From QHXW01 sp035297145 (GTDB taxonomy: Bacteria; Acidobacteriota; Terriglobia; Bryobacterales; Bryobacteraceae): a DNA stretch of 64,000 bases. Positions 27,742 through 37,580 of this stretch are shown here, one piece after another. The notes under the pieces are model-generated. The model did not search any database. It saw only the letters and a program-made list of their open reading frames with translations, and was not told the DNA's origin. Positions within the stretch are counted from its first letter, which is position 1, and each line of letters begins with the position of its first letter. The stretch lies in contig DATGZN010000093.1 in assembly GCA_035297145.1 (NCBI GenBank), forward strand, positions 62,001-126,000. Reading direction: 5' to 3'. Both the position numbers and the translations under genes were made by a program.

Positions 27742-28989
27742 TTGAGTTCGTATCACAAGGTTGTGACCGCCGCATCACTGGCCCTGGACTCCATCCGGGC
27801 GCATAAGTTGCGCAGTTTCCTCACTTTGCTGGGCGTGATCATCGGCGTCGCGAGCGTCATCCTGGTTGGAGCCGCCATTGACGGCCTGGGCGTCTACGCC
27901 GAGAACATCACCGCTAAAGCCTTTGGCACCGACAGCTTCTTAGTGGCACAGGTCGCTTCCGTCGGGCGCTTGAGCGGAAAGCAGCTCGCAGAGAAGCAGC
28001 GCAAGAACAAGCGCATCCGCCCCGATGATGTGACCTATTTGCGAACGGTCACAGGCGACAGCATTATTTATAGCCCTTACGCTCAACACACTGAGGATGT
28101 GAAAGGCGATAACCAGGTTTATGAGGGTGGTTTCATCCTGGGCGCTTCCTACACGCTGCCGGAAATCCGCGACGTTCCGCTCGAAGGCGGCCGCTTCTTC
28201 ACCGAAACCGAGGAACGGATGCGAAAGCCGGTGGCGGTGATCGGCCAGGACGTTCGCACGACCTTGTTTCAAGAGATGTCACCGCTCGGCCGCACCATCC
28301 GCGTTGCCGGCATTGAGTTTACGGTTATCGGGCTGCTCGAGCGCCAGGGATCGTCGTTCGGCCGCAGCCTCGACGATCCTGTCTATATCCCGATGTCCAT
28401 CTACAACCAGATGTACGGCAGCCAGCGCGGCTCAGCCGTTTTTGGGAGGGCGCGGCCGGGCAGCGGTCTCGATATGGAGCAGGCGCTCGACTTAGCGCGA
28501 GGAGCCCTGCGCAGCCATTTCCATGCGCAACCCGGCCAGGATGACAATTTCGACGTGCTGACGCCCGATTCCGTTCGCAGTTTCGTCGATCAGATCCTCG
28601 GCGTGATCGCCGCGGTGGTGGTGCCTGTCACCTGCATCTCACTGGTGGTGGGTGGGATCGTGATCATGAACATAATGCTCGTGAGCGTCACGGAGCGTAC
28701 GCGCGAGATCGGTATTCGCAAGAGCCTGGGGGCGCGGCAGGGCGACATCATGCTGCAATTCCTCACCGAGTCGGTCATTCTCTCGCTCGCCGGCGGGCTG
28801 GTCGGCCTGGCCGCCGGCGCACTCGTTTGCGCGCTGCTCTCGGCGCTTTTCGGCGCGACGCTCAAGATCACCGCTCCATACATCCTTCTTTCGATTTTCG
28901 TTTCGAGCGCGGTCGGCATCATTTCGGGTTGGTACCCGGCACGGAGGGCGGCGCGGCTCGACCCCATAGCTGCGCTGCGCGCCGAATGA
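27742..28989 (+). CDS. MacB-like ABC transporter permease (first of a pair)
   Basis: 415 aa from TTG. A cytoplasmic start is followed by a first membrane helix with SIRAHKLRSFLTLLGVIIGVASVIL, a large MacB periplasmic core domain (about 50-270), then the FtsX domain of three helices with IMNIMLVSVTERTREIGIRKSLGARQGDI, the coupling-helix motif that contacts an ATPase. The stop overlaps the ATG of a second, similar permease (ATGA), so they likely form a heterodimer. No MacB-type ATPase is encoded nearby. An AAGGAT site lies 12 bp upstream, which is a rather long spacing. Confidence 0.9.
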   Translation: MSSYHKVVTAASLALDSIRAHKLRSFLTLLGVIIGVASVILVGAAIDGLGVYAENITAKAFGTDSFLVAQVASVGRLSGKQLAEKQRKNKRIRPDDVTYLRTVTGDSIIYSPYAQHTEDVKGDNQVYEGGFILGASYTLPEIRDVPLEGGRFFTETEERMRKPVAVIGQDVRTTLFQEMSPLGRTIRVAGIEFTVIGLLERQGSSFGRSLDDPVYIPMSIYNQMYGSQRGSAVFGRARPGSGLDMEQALDLARGALRSHFHAQPGQDDNFDVLTPDSVRSFVDQILGVIAAVVVPVTCISLVVGGIVIMNIMLVSVTERTREIGIRKSLGARQGDIMLQFLTESVILSLAGGLVGLAAGALVCALLSALFGATLKITAPYILLSIFVSSAVGIISGWYPARRAARLDPIAALRAE

Positions 28990-30248
28990 CCTCACCAATG
29001 CGCATCAGCGCCAAGGAAACGCTGTCCATGGCGCTCCAAGCCGTTTGGACGCACCGGTTCCGCTCGGGGCTGACGATTTTGGGCATCGTGGTCGGCATCA
29101 CCACTGTCGTCACGGTCGCATCGCTGCTGACTGGCCTGCGCCAGGGCATTGTCGATTTCTTTCAGGAGTTCGGACCGGACAACATTTTCATCGCGCGTGT
29201 CAGCGGTGATCCCAGCGGCAATAGTGCGCGGCCCAAAGAATTGAAGCGCCGGCCGCTTCGCCCGGAGAATGCCGAGTATCTCAAGTCCGTCGTGCATTCC
29301 ATTGAGGCGACGGCGCTCAGCATCGCCATCAATCCGCCGCGGGGCGCTGTTTTCAGCGCCAAGGTCCCGGGTTTCGAATCCGACAACATGTGGTTGATGG
29401 GCGCGACGCCGAATGTTTACGAACTCTCCCCGCGCGAGATGCGGATGGGCCGCATCTTCACTCCGGAGGAGGATCGCCGTGCCGAGCTCGTCGCGGTCCT
29501 GGGTTCCAGCCTGGCCGATGCGCTGTTTCCGGTGGGAAATGCGGTGGGACGCGCGGTTCAGATCGATGGCGCCGAATATCAGATTGTCGGCGTTTTCGCT
29601 CTGGCCAAAGGTGGATTTTTCGGGGAGAACGGCCTCGACCGCCAGGTGGTCATCCCGTTTCAGACGGCACATGTGCGCTATCCGCAGGCCAACAACTTTC
29701 TGCTCACGGCCAAAGCACGCCCAGGAATGCGCGCCGACGCGATCGAGGAAATTCGCGACGCAATGCGCCGGCTGCGGCATGTCCCACGCAACCAGGCCGA
29801 CGATTTCACTATCTCGACCGCCGATTCCATCATCGAGAACTTCGACCGCATCACGGGTATGGTCCTACTGATTTCAATTGCGATCTCAGCGGTCGGCCTG
29901 CTGGTGGGCGGCATTGGAGTGATGAACATTATGCTGGTCAGTGTGACAGAGCGGACGCGCGAGATCGGCGTGCGCAAGGCCGTCGGGGCGAGGCGGCGCG
30001 ACATCGTGATCCAGTTCCTGAGCGAAGCCGTGACCCTCACGGGCGCGGGCGGCATCATCGGCATCGTGTTTTCGATCCTGGTCACCTTGCTGGTGAGCGC
30101 GCTGTTCCCGAGCCTGCCGTCGAAAGTACCCGCCTGGGCCGTTGTGACGGTGTTCACAGTTTCGGTCGCCGTGGGCGTGTTCTTCGGCGTCTGGCCGGCA
30201 GTGGTGGCGTCTCGACTGGATCCAGTGGAAGCCTTGCGGTACGAGTAG
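28986..30248 (+). CDS. MacB-like ABC transporter permease (second of a pair)
   Basis: 420 aa starting at the ATG inside the upstream stop (ATGA). Same plan as its partner: first helix with VWTHRFRSGLTILGIVVGITTVVTV, periplasmic core, then GVMNIMLVSVTERTREIGVRKAVGARRRDI and a C-terminal helix pair ending in GVWPAVVASRLDPVEALRYE. The internal sequence differs enough from the first copy to suggest an old duplication. Probably a two-subunit exporter that borrows an ATPase encoded elsewhere. Twenty-one bases past the stop is one copy of a 45-bp dispersed repeat. Confidence 0.9.
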   Translation: MTSPMRISAKETLSMALQAVWTHRFRSGLTILGIVVGITTVVTVASLLTGLRQGIVDFFQEFGPDNIFIARVSGDPSGNSARPKELKRRPLRPENAEYLKSVVHSIEATALSIAINPPRGAVFSAKVPGFESDNMWLMGATPNVYELSPREMRMGRIFTPEEDRRAELVAVLGSSLADALFPVGNAVGRAVQIDGAEYQIVGVFALAKGGFFGENGLDRQVVIPFQTAHVRYPQANNFLLTAKARPGMRADAIEEIRDAMRRLRHVPRNQADDFTISTADSIIENFDRITGMVLLISIAISAVGLLVGGIGVMNIMLVSVTERTREIGVRKAVGARRRDIVIQFLSEAVTLTGAGGIIGIVFSILVTLLVSALFPSLPSKVPAWAVVTVFTVSVAVGVFFGVWPAVVASRLDPVEALRYE

Positions 30249-30268
30249 GAGAGTCGCGGTCCTTTTCT

Positions 30269-30313
30269 GAAACTGCCGCAGGTACCCGCAAAAAGCGCGT
30301 GTCCCTGCGCTAC
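30269..30313 (-). repeat. 45-bp dispersed intergenic repeat, copy 1
   Basis: Identical at 44 of 45 positions, in opposite orientation, to 49530-49574. Reading on the minus strand it begins GTAGCGCAGGGACACGCG and ends GGTACCTGCGGCAGTTTC. Both copies flank pairs of MacB-like permease genes. It lies in a 141-bp gap before the ADOP permease gene. It contains GCGGGTACCTGC-type partial symmetry and is probably a REP/MITE-like repeat. Confidence 0.8.
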
Positions 30314-30389
30314 CGTTCTTAACAGACCACAATTGACAACCTATCGGGAAACCGGCTATGCTCCTGTTGTTCGCCTAACGGAGTCCGCC

Positions 30390-33128
30390 ATGTCCTGGCT
30401 TCGTGTCCTGGCATCCCGCGTTCGTGGCCTTTCCACCAAGCGTCAACTAGAGAGCCAGCTCGACGATGAACTGCGCGCGCACATCGAGATGGCTACCGAG
30501 GAAAATATCCGCAGGGGCATGCCGCCTGAAGAGGCGCGGTACTCGGCGCGGCGGGCATTCGGCGGCGTCGAGCAGACGAAAGAGGCCTATCGGGAGCGGC
30601 GTGGGCTACCCGCAATCGAAAGCGTCTTCCAAGATATCCGCTACGGGTTTCGTGTGCTGCGCAAGAGTCCCGGTTTCACCATCGTGGCGATTCTGGCGCT
30701 CGCGCTGGGCATAGGCGTAAACGCGACACTCTTCACCGCCTATGACGCCGTTGCGCTGAAGCCTTTGCCGGCGGGCGGAGCGGATACCGTCGTACGGATC
30801 AAGCGCTGGTTTGTCAGCGGCAGCCGCGGCGATGATCAGTACGCATTCTCGTATCCCGAGTACGCCTTCTACCGCGAGCACAACAGCCTGTTCACCAGCA
30901 TGGTCGCCGCGAGTTGGCCGGTGCGCGTGTTTGCCGCTCTGCCGAACGGTTTGGAATCGAACCGCTTCCGTGAGCCTGAAAAAGCGACGGCGCAGCTCGT
31001 CTCCGCGAACTACTTCTCGGCTCTGAGCGTTCCCGTGCTGGCTGGGCGCGCGTTCCTTCCGGAAGATGATCAACATCCGGTGGTGGTGATCAGTTATCCA
31101 TTCTGGCAGCGTAAATTCAATGCCAACACGCAAACTCTCGGAAAAACAGTCAAGCTGAACGACGTGGCATTCACCATCGTGGGGATCGCTCCCGCGGATT
31201 TCATTGGCACCGGCCTCCCACCGCAAATTCCTGATTTTTGGGCGCCGCTGGCGATGCAGGAACAATTGATGCCAGGGCAGGACTGGCTCAATCGGGCAGG
31301 CGCATACCAGCTTCAGATCCTGGGACGAGTGCGCCCAGGAACCGGACAGAAGCAAGCCGAGGCGGAAATGGCGGTGATGGCCCACCAGTTCGGCCAGGCG
31401 CATCTGGAGCGCGACAAAACCGTCGCCGTGACATTGCAACGCGCGACGTATTTCGCCAATACGGAGGACCCGCAATTTCAGACCGCGGTTGCCGGCCTCA
31501 TGATTGTCGTGGGCTTGGTCCTACTGGTCGCCTGCGCCAATCTTGCGAACATGCTATTTGCCCGATCCACTTTGCGGGCAAAGGAAATCAGTATCCGCCT
31601 CGCCCTGGGAGCCAGTCGCGGCCGATTGATCCGGCAAATGCTGACGGAAAGTATCCTGCTTTCTCTGATGGGCGGACTAGCGGGCCTGCTGTTTTCTGTC
31701 TGGGCCGGCAAGCTGTTGTGGCTGGCGATAGCCCCACTCCTGCAACTCGCTTACTGGAGCGACACTCCATTGGCAATCCCGTCAGGGCCGGACGCACGCG
31801 TGTTCGCGTATACGATCCTGCTCTCCATCATCACCGGCGTGATCTTCGGCCTCTCCCCCGCGCTAAAGAGCTCGAGGCGTGATCTGACGACAGCACTCAA
31901 AGAAGAAACCGGGCGCCGGTTGAGCCGCTCGCGGCTACGGGGAGTACTGGTAGGCGGTCAAGTCGCCATTTCCATGCTTTTGTTGATTATTTCGGGTCTG
32001 TTTGTGCGCGGGATGCTGCGATCGCAAGCCACGGATCCAGGCTTCGATACCAGGAATACATTCATCGTCTCTTGTGATCTTGGACTTGACGAGTCAACGG
32101 CTCACGCCCTTCAAAAACAGATTGTGGAACACCTCGACGCCCTGCGCCAGATCAGGGGCGTGACGTTGGCGGAGCGTCCCCCATTCACGGGCACCTGGAC
32201 ACCTCGCGTCATGCCCGAGGGTAATGCCGGTTCGTCCGATGGGGCTGTTGCGCGGAGCCTGGCAAATCATGTGTCGCCGACTTATTTCGCTACGGTGGGC
32301 ATTCCCATTCTCCACGGCCGCAATTTCACGCGCCAGGAGGGAGAAACGGGTGCACCTGTGGCGATCATCAGCAGTTCCGGCGCAAGCCTGCTTTGGCCCG
32401 GCCAAAATCCTCTGGGAAGGCGGGTAAAGATGGACATGAAATTTACCGGGAGGTGGGATGGCGAATTTGAGATCGTCGGAGTAGCGCAAGACGTTCGCAG
32501 CGCAAACCTTTCCCGGATCGACCCCTCGTTTATCTACCTGCCGACCAGTGCGACGGCGTTTTACGCCACGCTGGTTCGGATTCAGGGGACGCGTGCAGAT
32601 GCGCTTGCAGCGATGCGCACAGCGATTGACGCGGTGGATCGCAAGCTGCTACCGGGCCTATCGATGATCAGTCTCGAAGAAAATCCGGTAAGGGTGCAGA
32701 ACCTCATGATTCAGACCACCACGACGTTCGCGGCTGTGCTGGCCGGCCTGGCGCTGGCGCTGGCAGCGGTGGGGATCTATGGCGTGATGTCTTATTTGGT
32801 TACGCAGCGCACGAGCGAGATCGGCATCCGCATGGCGCTGGGGGCGAACGCGAGGGATGTTCTAGCGTCAGTAGTGTTGTCCGGCTTGAAGCCCGCATTC
32901 ATCGGCGGCTGTCTAGGTCTTGCTGGATCGGCGGTGTTCTCCGCGGTTTTGCACGCCACGCTGGTTTTTCCCGGCAGCATGGATCTGCTGTTTGGCGTGA
33001 GTATGCTGGATCCGTTGACGTTCATCGGCCTTTCGGTCTTTGTCGGATGTGTAGCCGCGGCAGCCTGCGCCGTTCCCGCGCGGCGGGCGACCAAGGTCGA
33101 TCCGATGGTGGCACTCCGCTACGAGTGA
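30390..33128 (+). CDS. ADOP-family ABC permease with N-terminal prefix domain
   Basis: 912 aa from the ATG at 30390 (CGGAG site); an in-frame start 19 codons earlier is less likely. Residues 1-70 form the soluble 'permease prefix' with QLDDELRAHIEMATEENIRRGMPPEEARYSARRAFGG. Residues about 75-912 are two MacB/FtsX units: KSPGFTIVAILALALGIGVNATLF, a first core, the helices LVACANLANMLFARSTLRAKEISIRLALGASRGRL, a second core, and ALALAAVGIYGVMSYLVTQRTSEIGIRMALGANARDV. No ATPase is adjacent. The last 10 bp overlap the convergent ABC-2 permease gene. Confidence 0.92.
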   Translation: MSWLRVLASRVRGLSTKRQLESQLDDELRAHIEMATEENIRRGMPPEEARYSARRAFGGVEQTKEAYRERRGLPAIESVFQDIRYGFRVLRKSPGFTIVAILALALGIGVNATLFTAYDAVALKPLPAGGADTVVRIKRWFVSGSRGDDQYAFSYPEYAFYREHNSLFTSMVAASWPVRVFAALPNGLESNRFREPEKATAQLVSANYFSALSVPVLAGRAFLPEDDQHPVVVISYPFWQRKFNANTQTLGKTVKLNDVAFTIVGIAPADFIGTGLPPQIPDFWAPLAMQEQLMPGQDWLNRAGAYQLQILGRVRPGTGQKQAEAEMAVMAHQFGQAHLERDKTVAVTLQRATYFANTEDPQFQTAVAGLMIVVGLVLLVACANLANMLFARSTLRAKEISIRLALGASRGRLIRQMLTESILLSLMGGLAGLLFSVWAGKLLWLAIAPLLQLAYWSDTPLAIPSGPDARVFAYTILLSIITGVIFGLSPALKSSRRDLTTALKEETGRRLSRSRLRGVLVGGQVAISMLLLIISGLFVRGMLRSQATDPGFDTRNTFIVSCDLGLDESTAHALQKQIVEHLDALRQIRGVTLAERPPFTGTWTPRVMPEGNAGSSDGAVARSLANHVSPTYFATVGIPILHGRNFTRQEGETGAPVAIISSSGASLLWPGQNPLGRRVKMDMKFTGRWDGEFEIVGVAQDVRSANLSRIDPSFIYLPTSATAFYATLVRIQGTRADALAAMRTAIDAVDRKLLPGLSMISLEENPVRVQNLMIQTTTTFAAVLAGLALALAAVGIYGVMSYLVTQRTSEIGIRMALGANARDVLASVVLSGLKPAFIGGCLGLAGSAVFSAVLHATLVFPGSMDLLFGVSMLDPLTFIGLSVFVGCVAAAACAVPARRATKVDPMVALRYE

Positions 33129-34897
33129 GCCTTGGTCCGGTGGACCACAACGACGGATGAAAACTTGGTGACCTCTTTGATCCCGAGATCCGTAACCGCC
33201 GCGGGCAAATCCTCGTAAATTAATTTCGCCTCGCCCCATCCCTCGCGCCGGCGTCTGCACAGCCATATCCAAAGGCCGCCGAACATCGCCAGGTAAATCG
33301 GAAAGAGGAAAAGCACCTGGCTGCCGACTACAATCACAATCGAGAGAATCGGCACCACCGCGCAGAGCATCGCCATGTACTTGGCCACGATCCCTGCCAG
33401 CGGACGCTCACCCGGGATGTACGAGCACGTGAAAGGGAGCTTCTGCCAGCTATAGAAGAGGACTTCGAATATCGAAAGCGACACCAGCAGTTGCAGAGCC
33501 GTCATACGAACTGCCAACGGCCAGCCCAGGACGTATCCCGCGACCGGAAACATCGCCAGGTAAATGGGGGCAACGGCGTAAGCGAGTACGAAGCGCTCCA
33601 CCGCCGACATCCACTCCGACCGCCCCTGGCTTTCCGTGATTTGAAAAATCCAGTTCGCGCGCAGCTCTGCCGGAACGGATAGGACATGCCGAAAGCCGTT
33701 CAACACCACCACTGAACAGGCGATCGGCCAGAACAGCACCAGAAACTCCAGCGCCTTGTCCCAGCCCGCGGAACCAGTGAACATGGCGCCGTCAATCAGC
33801 GAACTGTTCAGAAGCACGGCTGCCGCAGCCCCCAGGTAGACCATCCAGAGTAAGCGGTGTGTGCGGCTGCGCACCAGAGTCTTCGCCATGAAATCCATCA
33901 CCGCTTCCCGGCGCGGTGAACGAGCCAGCAGCCTGAGCAGGCCCCAGCGCCAAACCCTGGGCGTCACCAGCCGCATCGGCGACTCCAACAAGAGCTTGCG
34001 ATACCGGCGGTAACTAATGAGATAGGTGCCGAGGGCGAGCGCCACGGCAATTCCCGAAGCGATCAGCGCCCGTTGCGCCATGGACATGAAGAACGCTTCG
34101 TGTTCCCAGGTCAGCGTTTGATGCAGCCCGGTAAACCAGACCGGGGGAAGCCACGCGCCGAACTCCGGCAGCCTGGCAATCGTTTGGGGCCCCCACTCTT
34201 TTATTGACCAGCTATAGAATCCACCCAGCAGAAACAAGCCGGTGAGAGCGCCCTGCACGTGGACGGATACACGCGTAAAGAGGCTAGCGGGCACGACATT
34301 CAGGAGCACACCCTGCAGCGAAACGATCGTAAAGAAGACAAAGAAACAGGCTAGACCGGATGACAGGGCCTGGGCGCAGGCGTGCCGCCAATAGGAGGAG
34401 TCAAGTTGCCACCCTCCGCCGAATTCGATGGGTGCAATGAGGCTGGGCAGAACATTCATCGCAGCAATAATTCCGGCGGAAAACAGAAGCACGGATGTGA
34501 ATCGGGCAGCGAAAATCTGCCGGGAACGGACGGGCAGGGAGGCCAGCGCTAAGTAATCGCGCCCGCTCGGAAATAGCGATTGCCATTCGAGCAGCGCTAT
34601 TAGGCCCGTAACGCAGACCATCAGCGTAATCAGAGCAGCTTCATCGGCGATTGCCGCGGCGCGCATCCCGGCACGGTCAGCCGCCATTGCGAGCCGGAGA
34701 TACTTGGAAGCGTAATTCGCGTCCATGGTCCCCTCCCGCACCAGCAGCAGCCCTGCCGGAAGGAACAGGGAGAAAACACCGATCGCCGCTGACCTCCACT
34801 CTCCTGGCGATGAGGACCAGTCGCCATCGAGTATGCGGGCGAAAAAATGGCGGATCAGCTCGAATTGCACGCCGTGCGTTTCATCGAGCCACTTCAC
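33119..34897 (-). CDS. ABC-2-type exporter permease subunit
   Basis: 592-aa polytopic protein with about twelve hydrophobic segments grouped in two halves. It resembles no single motif strongly, but the pattern of long hydrophobic helices with few charged loops, and the 4-bp overlap of its ATG with the stop of an ABC ATPase gene, identify it as the membrane partner. A start-proximal cytoplasmic segment (MKWLDETHGVQFELIRHFF) is followed by helix 1. The second half contains VVLNGFRHVLSVPAELRANWIFQ, a feature I recall from large acidobacterial ABC-2 permeases. Substrate unknown. Confidence 0.8.
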   Translation of the reverse strand: MKWLDETHGVQFELIRHFFARILDGDWSSSPGEWRSAAIGVFSLFLPAGLLLVREGTMDANYASKYLRLAMAADRAGMRAAAIADEAALITLMVCVTGLIALLEWQSLFPSGRDYLALASLPVRSRQIFAARFTSVLLFSAGIIAAMNVLPSLIAPIEFGGGWQLDSSYWRHACAQALSSGLACFFVFFTIVSLQGVLLNVVPASLFTRVSVHVQGALTGLFLLGGFYSWSIKEWGPQTIARLPEFGAWLPPVWFTGLHQTLTWEHEAFFMSMAQRALIASGIAVALALGTYLISYRRYRKLLLESPMRLVTPRVWRWGLLRLLARSPRREAVMDFMAKTLVRSRTHRLLWMVYLGAAAAVLLNSSLIDGAMFTGSAGWDKALEFLVLFWPIACSVVVLNGFRHVLSVPAELRANWIFQITESQGRSEWMSAVERFVLAYAVAPIYLAMFPVAGYVLGWPLAVRMTALQLLVSLSIFEVLFYSWQKLPFTCSYIPGERPLAGIVAKYMAMLCAVVPILSIVIVVGSQVLFLFPIYLAMFGGLWIWLCRRRREGWGEAKLIYEDLPAAVTDLGIKEVTKFSSVVVVHRTKAHS

Positions 34898-35658
34898 GCC
34901 CGCATCACCTCCAGGATGTGGTCCGCAACGGCCCGATGGTTCTGTTCCCTCGTGAGCTGTCCGAAAATGCCCTCCAACGACGATTCATGCATCGACTCGC
35001 GCAGATGCGCAATTGAATCGTGCGCAACCACGCGCCCTTTGCAAAGGATCACCACGCGCGAGCAGACTTTCTCGAGCACATCGAGAACGTGCGAGCTGTA
35101 AAGGATCATGCGGCCTTGCGCGGCCAGCCCCTCCAGCAACTCCCGCAGCACCAGCGCGGTTGTGACATCGAGCCCCGAAACCGGCTCATCGAGAATCAGC
35201 AGGTCGGGGTTGTGTAGCAGCGCGGCCGACAACAGGATCTTCTGGCGCATGCCCTTGGAATACGCGGATACGGGGCAGTGCCGATCTTCCCACAGGGAGA
35301 ACAGGCGCAGGAATTCATCTATCTTGGAATCCAGGATGGCTCGGGGCAGCCCGCGCAGCCGTCCAGTGAGTTGCAGGTATTCGCGGCCGGACAAGTGTGG
35401 ATACAGATACGGCTCCTCCGGAACGTAGCCGAGACGCGCCTGAAAGCCAGGGAGGTCTTCGATCACACTTCTGCCATCGAACCGAACCTGGCCTTCGCTT
35501 GGTTCGAGCAGTCCAATGATCATCTTCACGGTGGTGCTCTTCCCCGCACCGTTCGGCCCGACGTACCCGAGGATCTCGCCCGGTTTGAGGGTAAAGCTGA
35601 CGTTATCGACCACCGCAATTCCGCCGAACCGCTTCGTGAGCGAGCAAATTTCCAGCAT
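34894..35658 (-). CDS. ABC transporter ATP-binding protein
   Basis: 254 aa. Nucleotide-binding domain with Walker A GPNGAGKST (about residues 36-44), Q-loop region, the signature-type SKGMRQKILL, Walker B LLILDEPVSGLD and the switch histidine in ILYSSHVLD. The KGMRQK form of the signature is typical of ABC-2 exporters (CcmA/DrrA/NatA group). It is first in a two-gene operon with the permease that overlaps its stop. Transported molecule not deducible. Confidence 0.95.
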   Translation of the reverse strand: MLEICSLTKRFGGIAVVDNVSFTLKPGEILGYVGPNGAGKSTTVKMIIGLLEPSEGQVRFDGRSVIEDLPGFQARLGYVPEEPYLYPHLSGREYLQLTGRLRGLPRAILDSKIDEFLRLFSLWEDRHCPVSAYSKGMRQKILLSAALLHNPDLLILDEPVSGLDVTTALVLRELLEGLAAQGRMILYSSHVLDVLEKVCSRVVILCKGRVVAHDSIAHLRESMHESSLEGIFGQLTREQNHRAVADHILEVMRA

Positions 35659-35782
35659 CTGATTTTGGGATGCTCCTGCCCTGATGACACCGCAACCAGA
35701 CGGATTGTTCCCAGATAGTCGAATAATTGAAAGAGAGTACCCAGCGACATACTCAACGCCTAACTGCCGGCAGCCTTTGTGC

Positions 35783-37069
35783 CTACGGGCCGGTTCGCTT
35801 AACGCCTGAAACCGGGCTGGTTGTGCTCTCCCTGAGCCGTGCGGCTTGCGTCATGAGGTAATTCCGCTCCGGCAGGCTCGTCGTACGGTTTGCGGCAGTC
35901 CGGTAATGTGCAATGGCGGCTTGATGTTCGCCGGCCATTTCCAACAGGTGGGCGCGAACAGCGTCGAGACGATGATGGCCCGCCAGGCGTCCATCGGCGT
36001 CGAGCGCATTTAGCAATTCGAGTCCAGCGGACGGACCCCGCACCATGGCTGTGGCGATGGCATGGTTGAGCATCACCATGGGATTGTCGGACATCCGTTT
36101 CAGCAGTTCATATAACACCAGGATCTGTGGCCAGTCGGTGTCCTCAGCTCGGGCGCTTTCGTCGTGAACGGCAGCGATGGCGGCCTGCAACTGGTACGCG
36201 CCAATTGATCCCTTCGATAACGTCGCGGTGAGAAGCGCGATGCCCTCGGAGATCGCTTTCCGGTCCCACAGCGTTCGATCCTGTTGCGTGAGCGGGATGA
36301 GCTCACCGTCCGGCCCAGTGCGCGCTGCTCGACGCGCATCGGTCAACAACATGAGAGCCAGCAAACCCGCGACCTCGCCATCGCCCGGAAGCAAACTGCG
36401 AACGGCTCGCGTCAGGCGTATGGCCTCATGCGATAGCTCGAGCCGCTGTAGATGTGGGCCGGCGCTGCTGGTGTAGCCTTCATTGAAGATCAGATAGAGC
36501 ACGTGCAAAACGGCGCGGAGCCGTTCGGACCGCTCTTGAGCCGTCGGTAAACGGAATGGCTCACCGGAAGCCTTGATGCTGTGCTTGGCCCGGCTGATCC
36601 GTTGCGCCATGGTCGCCTCGGGCACCAGGAACGCGTTTGCGATCTCGGCCGTGGTTAGGCCGCCCACCGCGCGCAAGGTGAGTGCAATCGCCGACGACGA
36701 AGTCAAGGCGGGATGACAACACATGAAGAGCAGGATGAGCGTGTCGTCCTGATCCGTTTCATCTGCGACATCCACCGCGGGCGCTAGTTGGTCCGTCTCC
36801 AAGGCCGCGGCGGTTTCCCGGCGCCGCCGGGCCATGTCGCTGCGCACGTAATCGGTCATGCGGCGCGAGGCCACCTGAATCAGCCAGGCGCGAGGATTGT
36901 CTGGAACGCCCTCTTCCGGCCATTGAACGGCTGCCGCCAGTAATGCCTCCTGAACGGCGTCCTCGGCCGAGGCGAAGTCGCGGAAACGGCGGACGACAGC
37001 ACCGAGGACCTGCGGCGCCAGTTCGCGCAACAAATGCTCGGCACGGGCGTCCAAAGGCGCAGATATCAC
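35783..37069 (-). CDS. ECF42-type RNA polymerase sigma factor with C-terminal TPR-like domain
   Basis: 428 aa, far longer than a plain ECF sigma. Region 2 (about 20-95) has RDFASAEDAVQEALLAA and PRAWLIQVASRRMTDYVR. Region 4 (about 125-180) has ALTLRAVGGLTTAEIANAFLVPEATMAQRISRAK. The remaining 240 residues are helical, TPR-like (GYTSSAGPHLQRLELSHEAIRL and onward), as in the ECF42 group that pairs with DGPF/YCII proteins and does not use an anti-sigma factor. Its start overlaps the YCII gene stop by 4 bp, giving the typical ECF42-YCII operon. A matching promoter is seen upstream of that partner. Stimulus unknown. Confidence 0.93.
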   Translation of the reverse strand: MISAPLDARAEHLLRELAPQVLGAVVRRFRDFASAEDAVQEALLAAAVQWPEEGVPDNPRAWLIQVASRRMTDYVRSDMARRRRETAAALETDQLAPAVDVADETDQDDTLILLFMCCHPALTSSSAIALTLRAVGGLTTAEIANAFLVPEATMAQRISRAKHSIKASGEPFRLPTAQERSERLRAVLHVLYLIFNEGYTSSAGPHLQRLELSHEAIRLTRAVRSLLPGDGEVAGLLALMLLTDARRAARTGPDGELIPLTQQDRTLWDRKAISEGIALLTATLSKGSIGAYQLQAAIAAVHDESARAEDTDWPQILVLYELLKRMSDNPMVMLNHAIATAMVRGPSAGLELLNALDADGRLAGHHRLDAVRAHLLEMAGEHQAAIAHYRTAANRTTSLPERNYLMTQAARLRESTTSPVSGVKRTGP

Positions 37070-37461
37070 AGCAGTTCGTCGGGCGGCCCGCTCATCACTT
37101 GCCGCACTTCAATCGGTATGTTAATCGGGGTTCCGCCGGGCCCTGGCGCCGCCGACGCCCTGGCGGCAATCGCATACGCCCGCTCCGGACTCGCGACCTC
37201 AACGATCCAGTAACCGGCGAGAAACTCCTTCGACTCGGGGAATACACCGTCGGTGATCGGCGTGCCGTCCTTCCCGGCGCACACCAATTTAGCCTGATGC
37301 GGGCTGGCCAATCCTTCGGCGGATACCAGCTCCGCGGATTCGCGTAGCGACTTGTCAAGATCCTTCTGGAACGCGATATGTGTCTGAATGTCCTTCTTTG
37401 GCCAGGCGCCAAACGTGTCGTAACCCGTCCTCGGGCAGTGCATCATCAGAATGTACTTCAT
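37066..37461 (-). CDS. YCII/DGPF-domain protein, ECF42 partner
   Basis: 131 aa. It has the YCII fold with MKYILMMH at the N-terminus, the DGPF-type motif in the variant DGVFPESKEFLAGYWIVEV (about residues 72-90), and C-terminal IEVRQVMSG. YCII proteins are small dimeric ferredoxin-like folds; those paired with ECF42 factors are thought to act with them, though the chemistry is unclear. First gene of the operon with the sigma factor. A GAAGGAG site precedes the ATG, and an ECF42-like promoter lies about 50 bp upstream. Confidence 0.92.
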   Translation of the reverse strand: MKYILMMHCPRTGYDTFGAWPKKDIQTHIAFQKDLDKSLRESAELVSAEGLASPHQAKLVCAGKDGTPITDGVFPESKEFLAGYWIVEVASPERAYAIAARASAAPGPGGTPINIPIEVRQVMSGPPDELL

Positions 37462-37511
37462 GTCGTGTGCTCCTTCGATTTTCGCACTGGATGTGCGGTT
37501 TCATAGGTGAG

Positions 37512-37537
37512 TCGGAGCACGTTTGACATTCTCGACA
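37512..37537 (-). promoter_or_regulatory. Candidate ECF42-dependent promoter
   Basis: On the minus strand TGTCGA (plus-strand 37532-37537) is followed after 17 bp by CGA (37512-37514). This matches the ECF42 consensus I recall (TGTCGA at -35, CGA/TC at -10). It points at the YCII-sigma operon that starts at 37461, which would make the sigma factor autoregulated. Position and spacing are right; function is inferred. Confidence 0.6.
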
Positions 37538-37580
37538 TCCCGAAAAAAGAAAATTGCAGAGAGATCCGGCGCGCCGGGCG

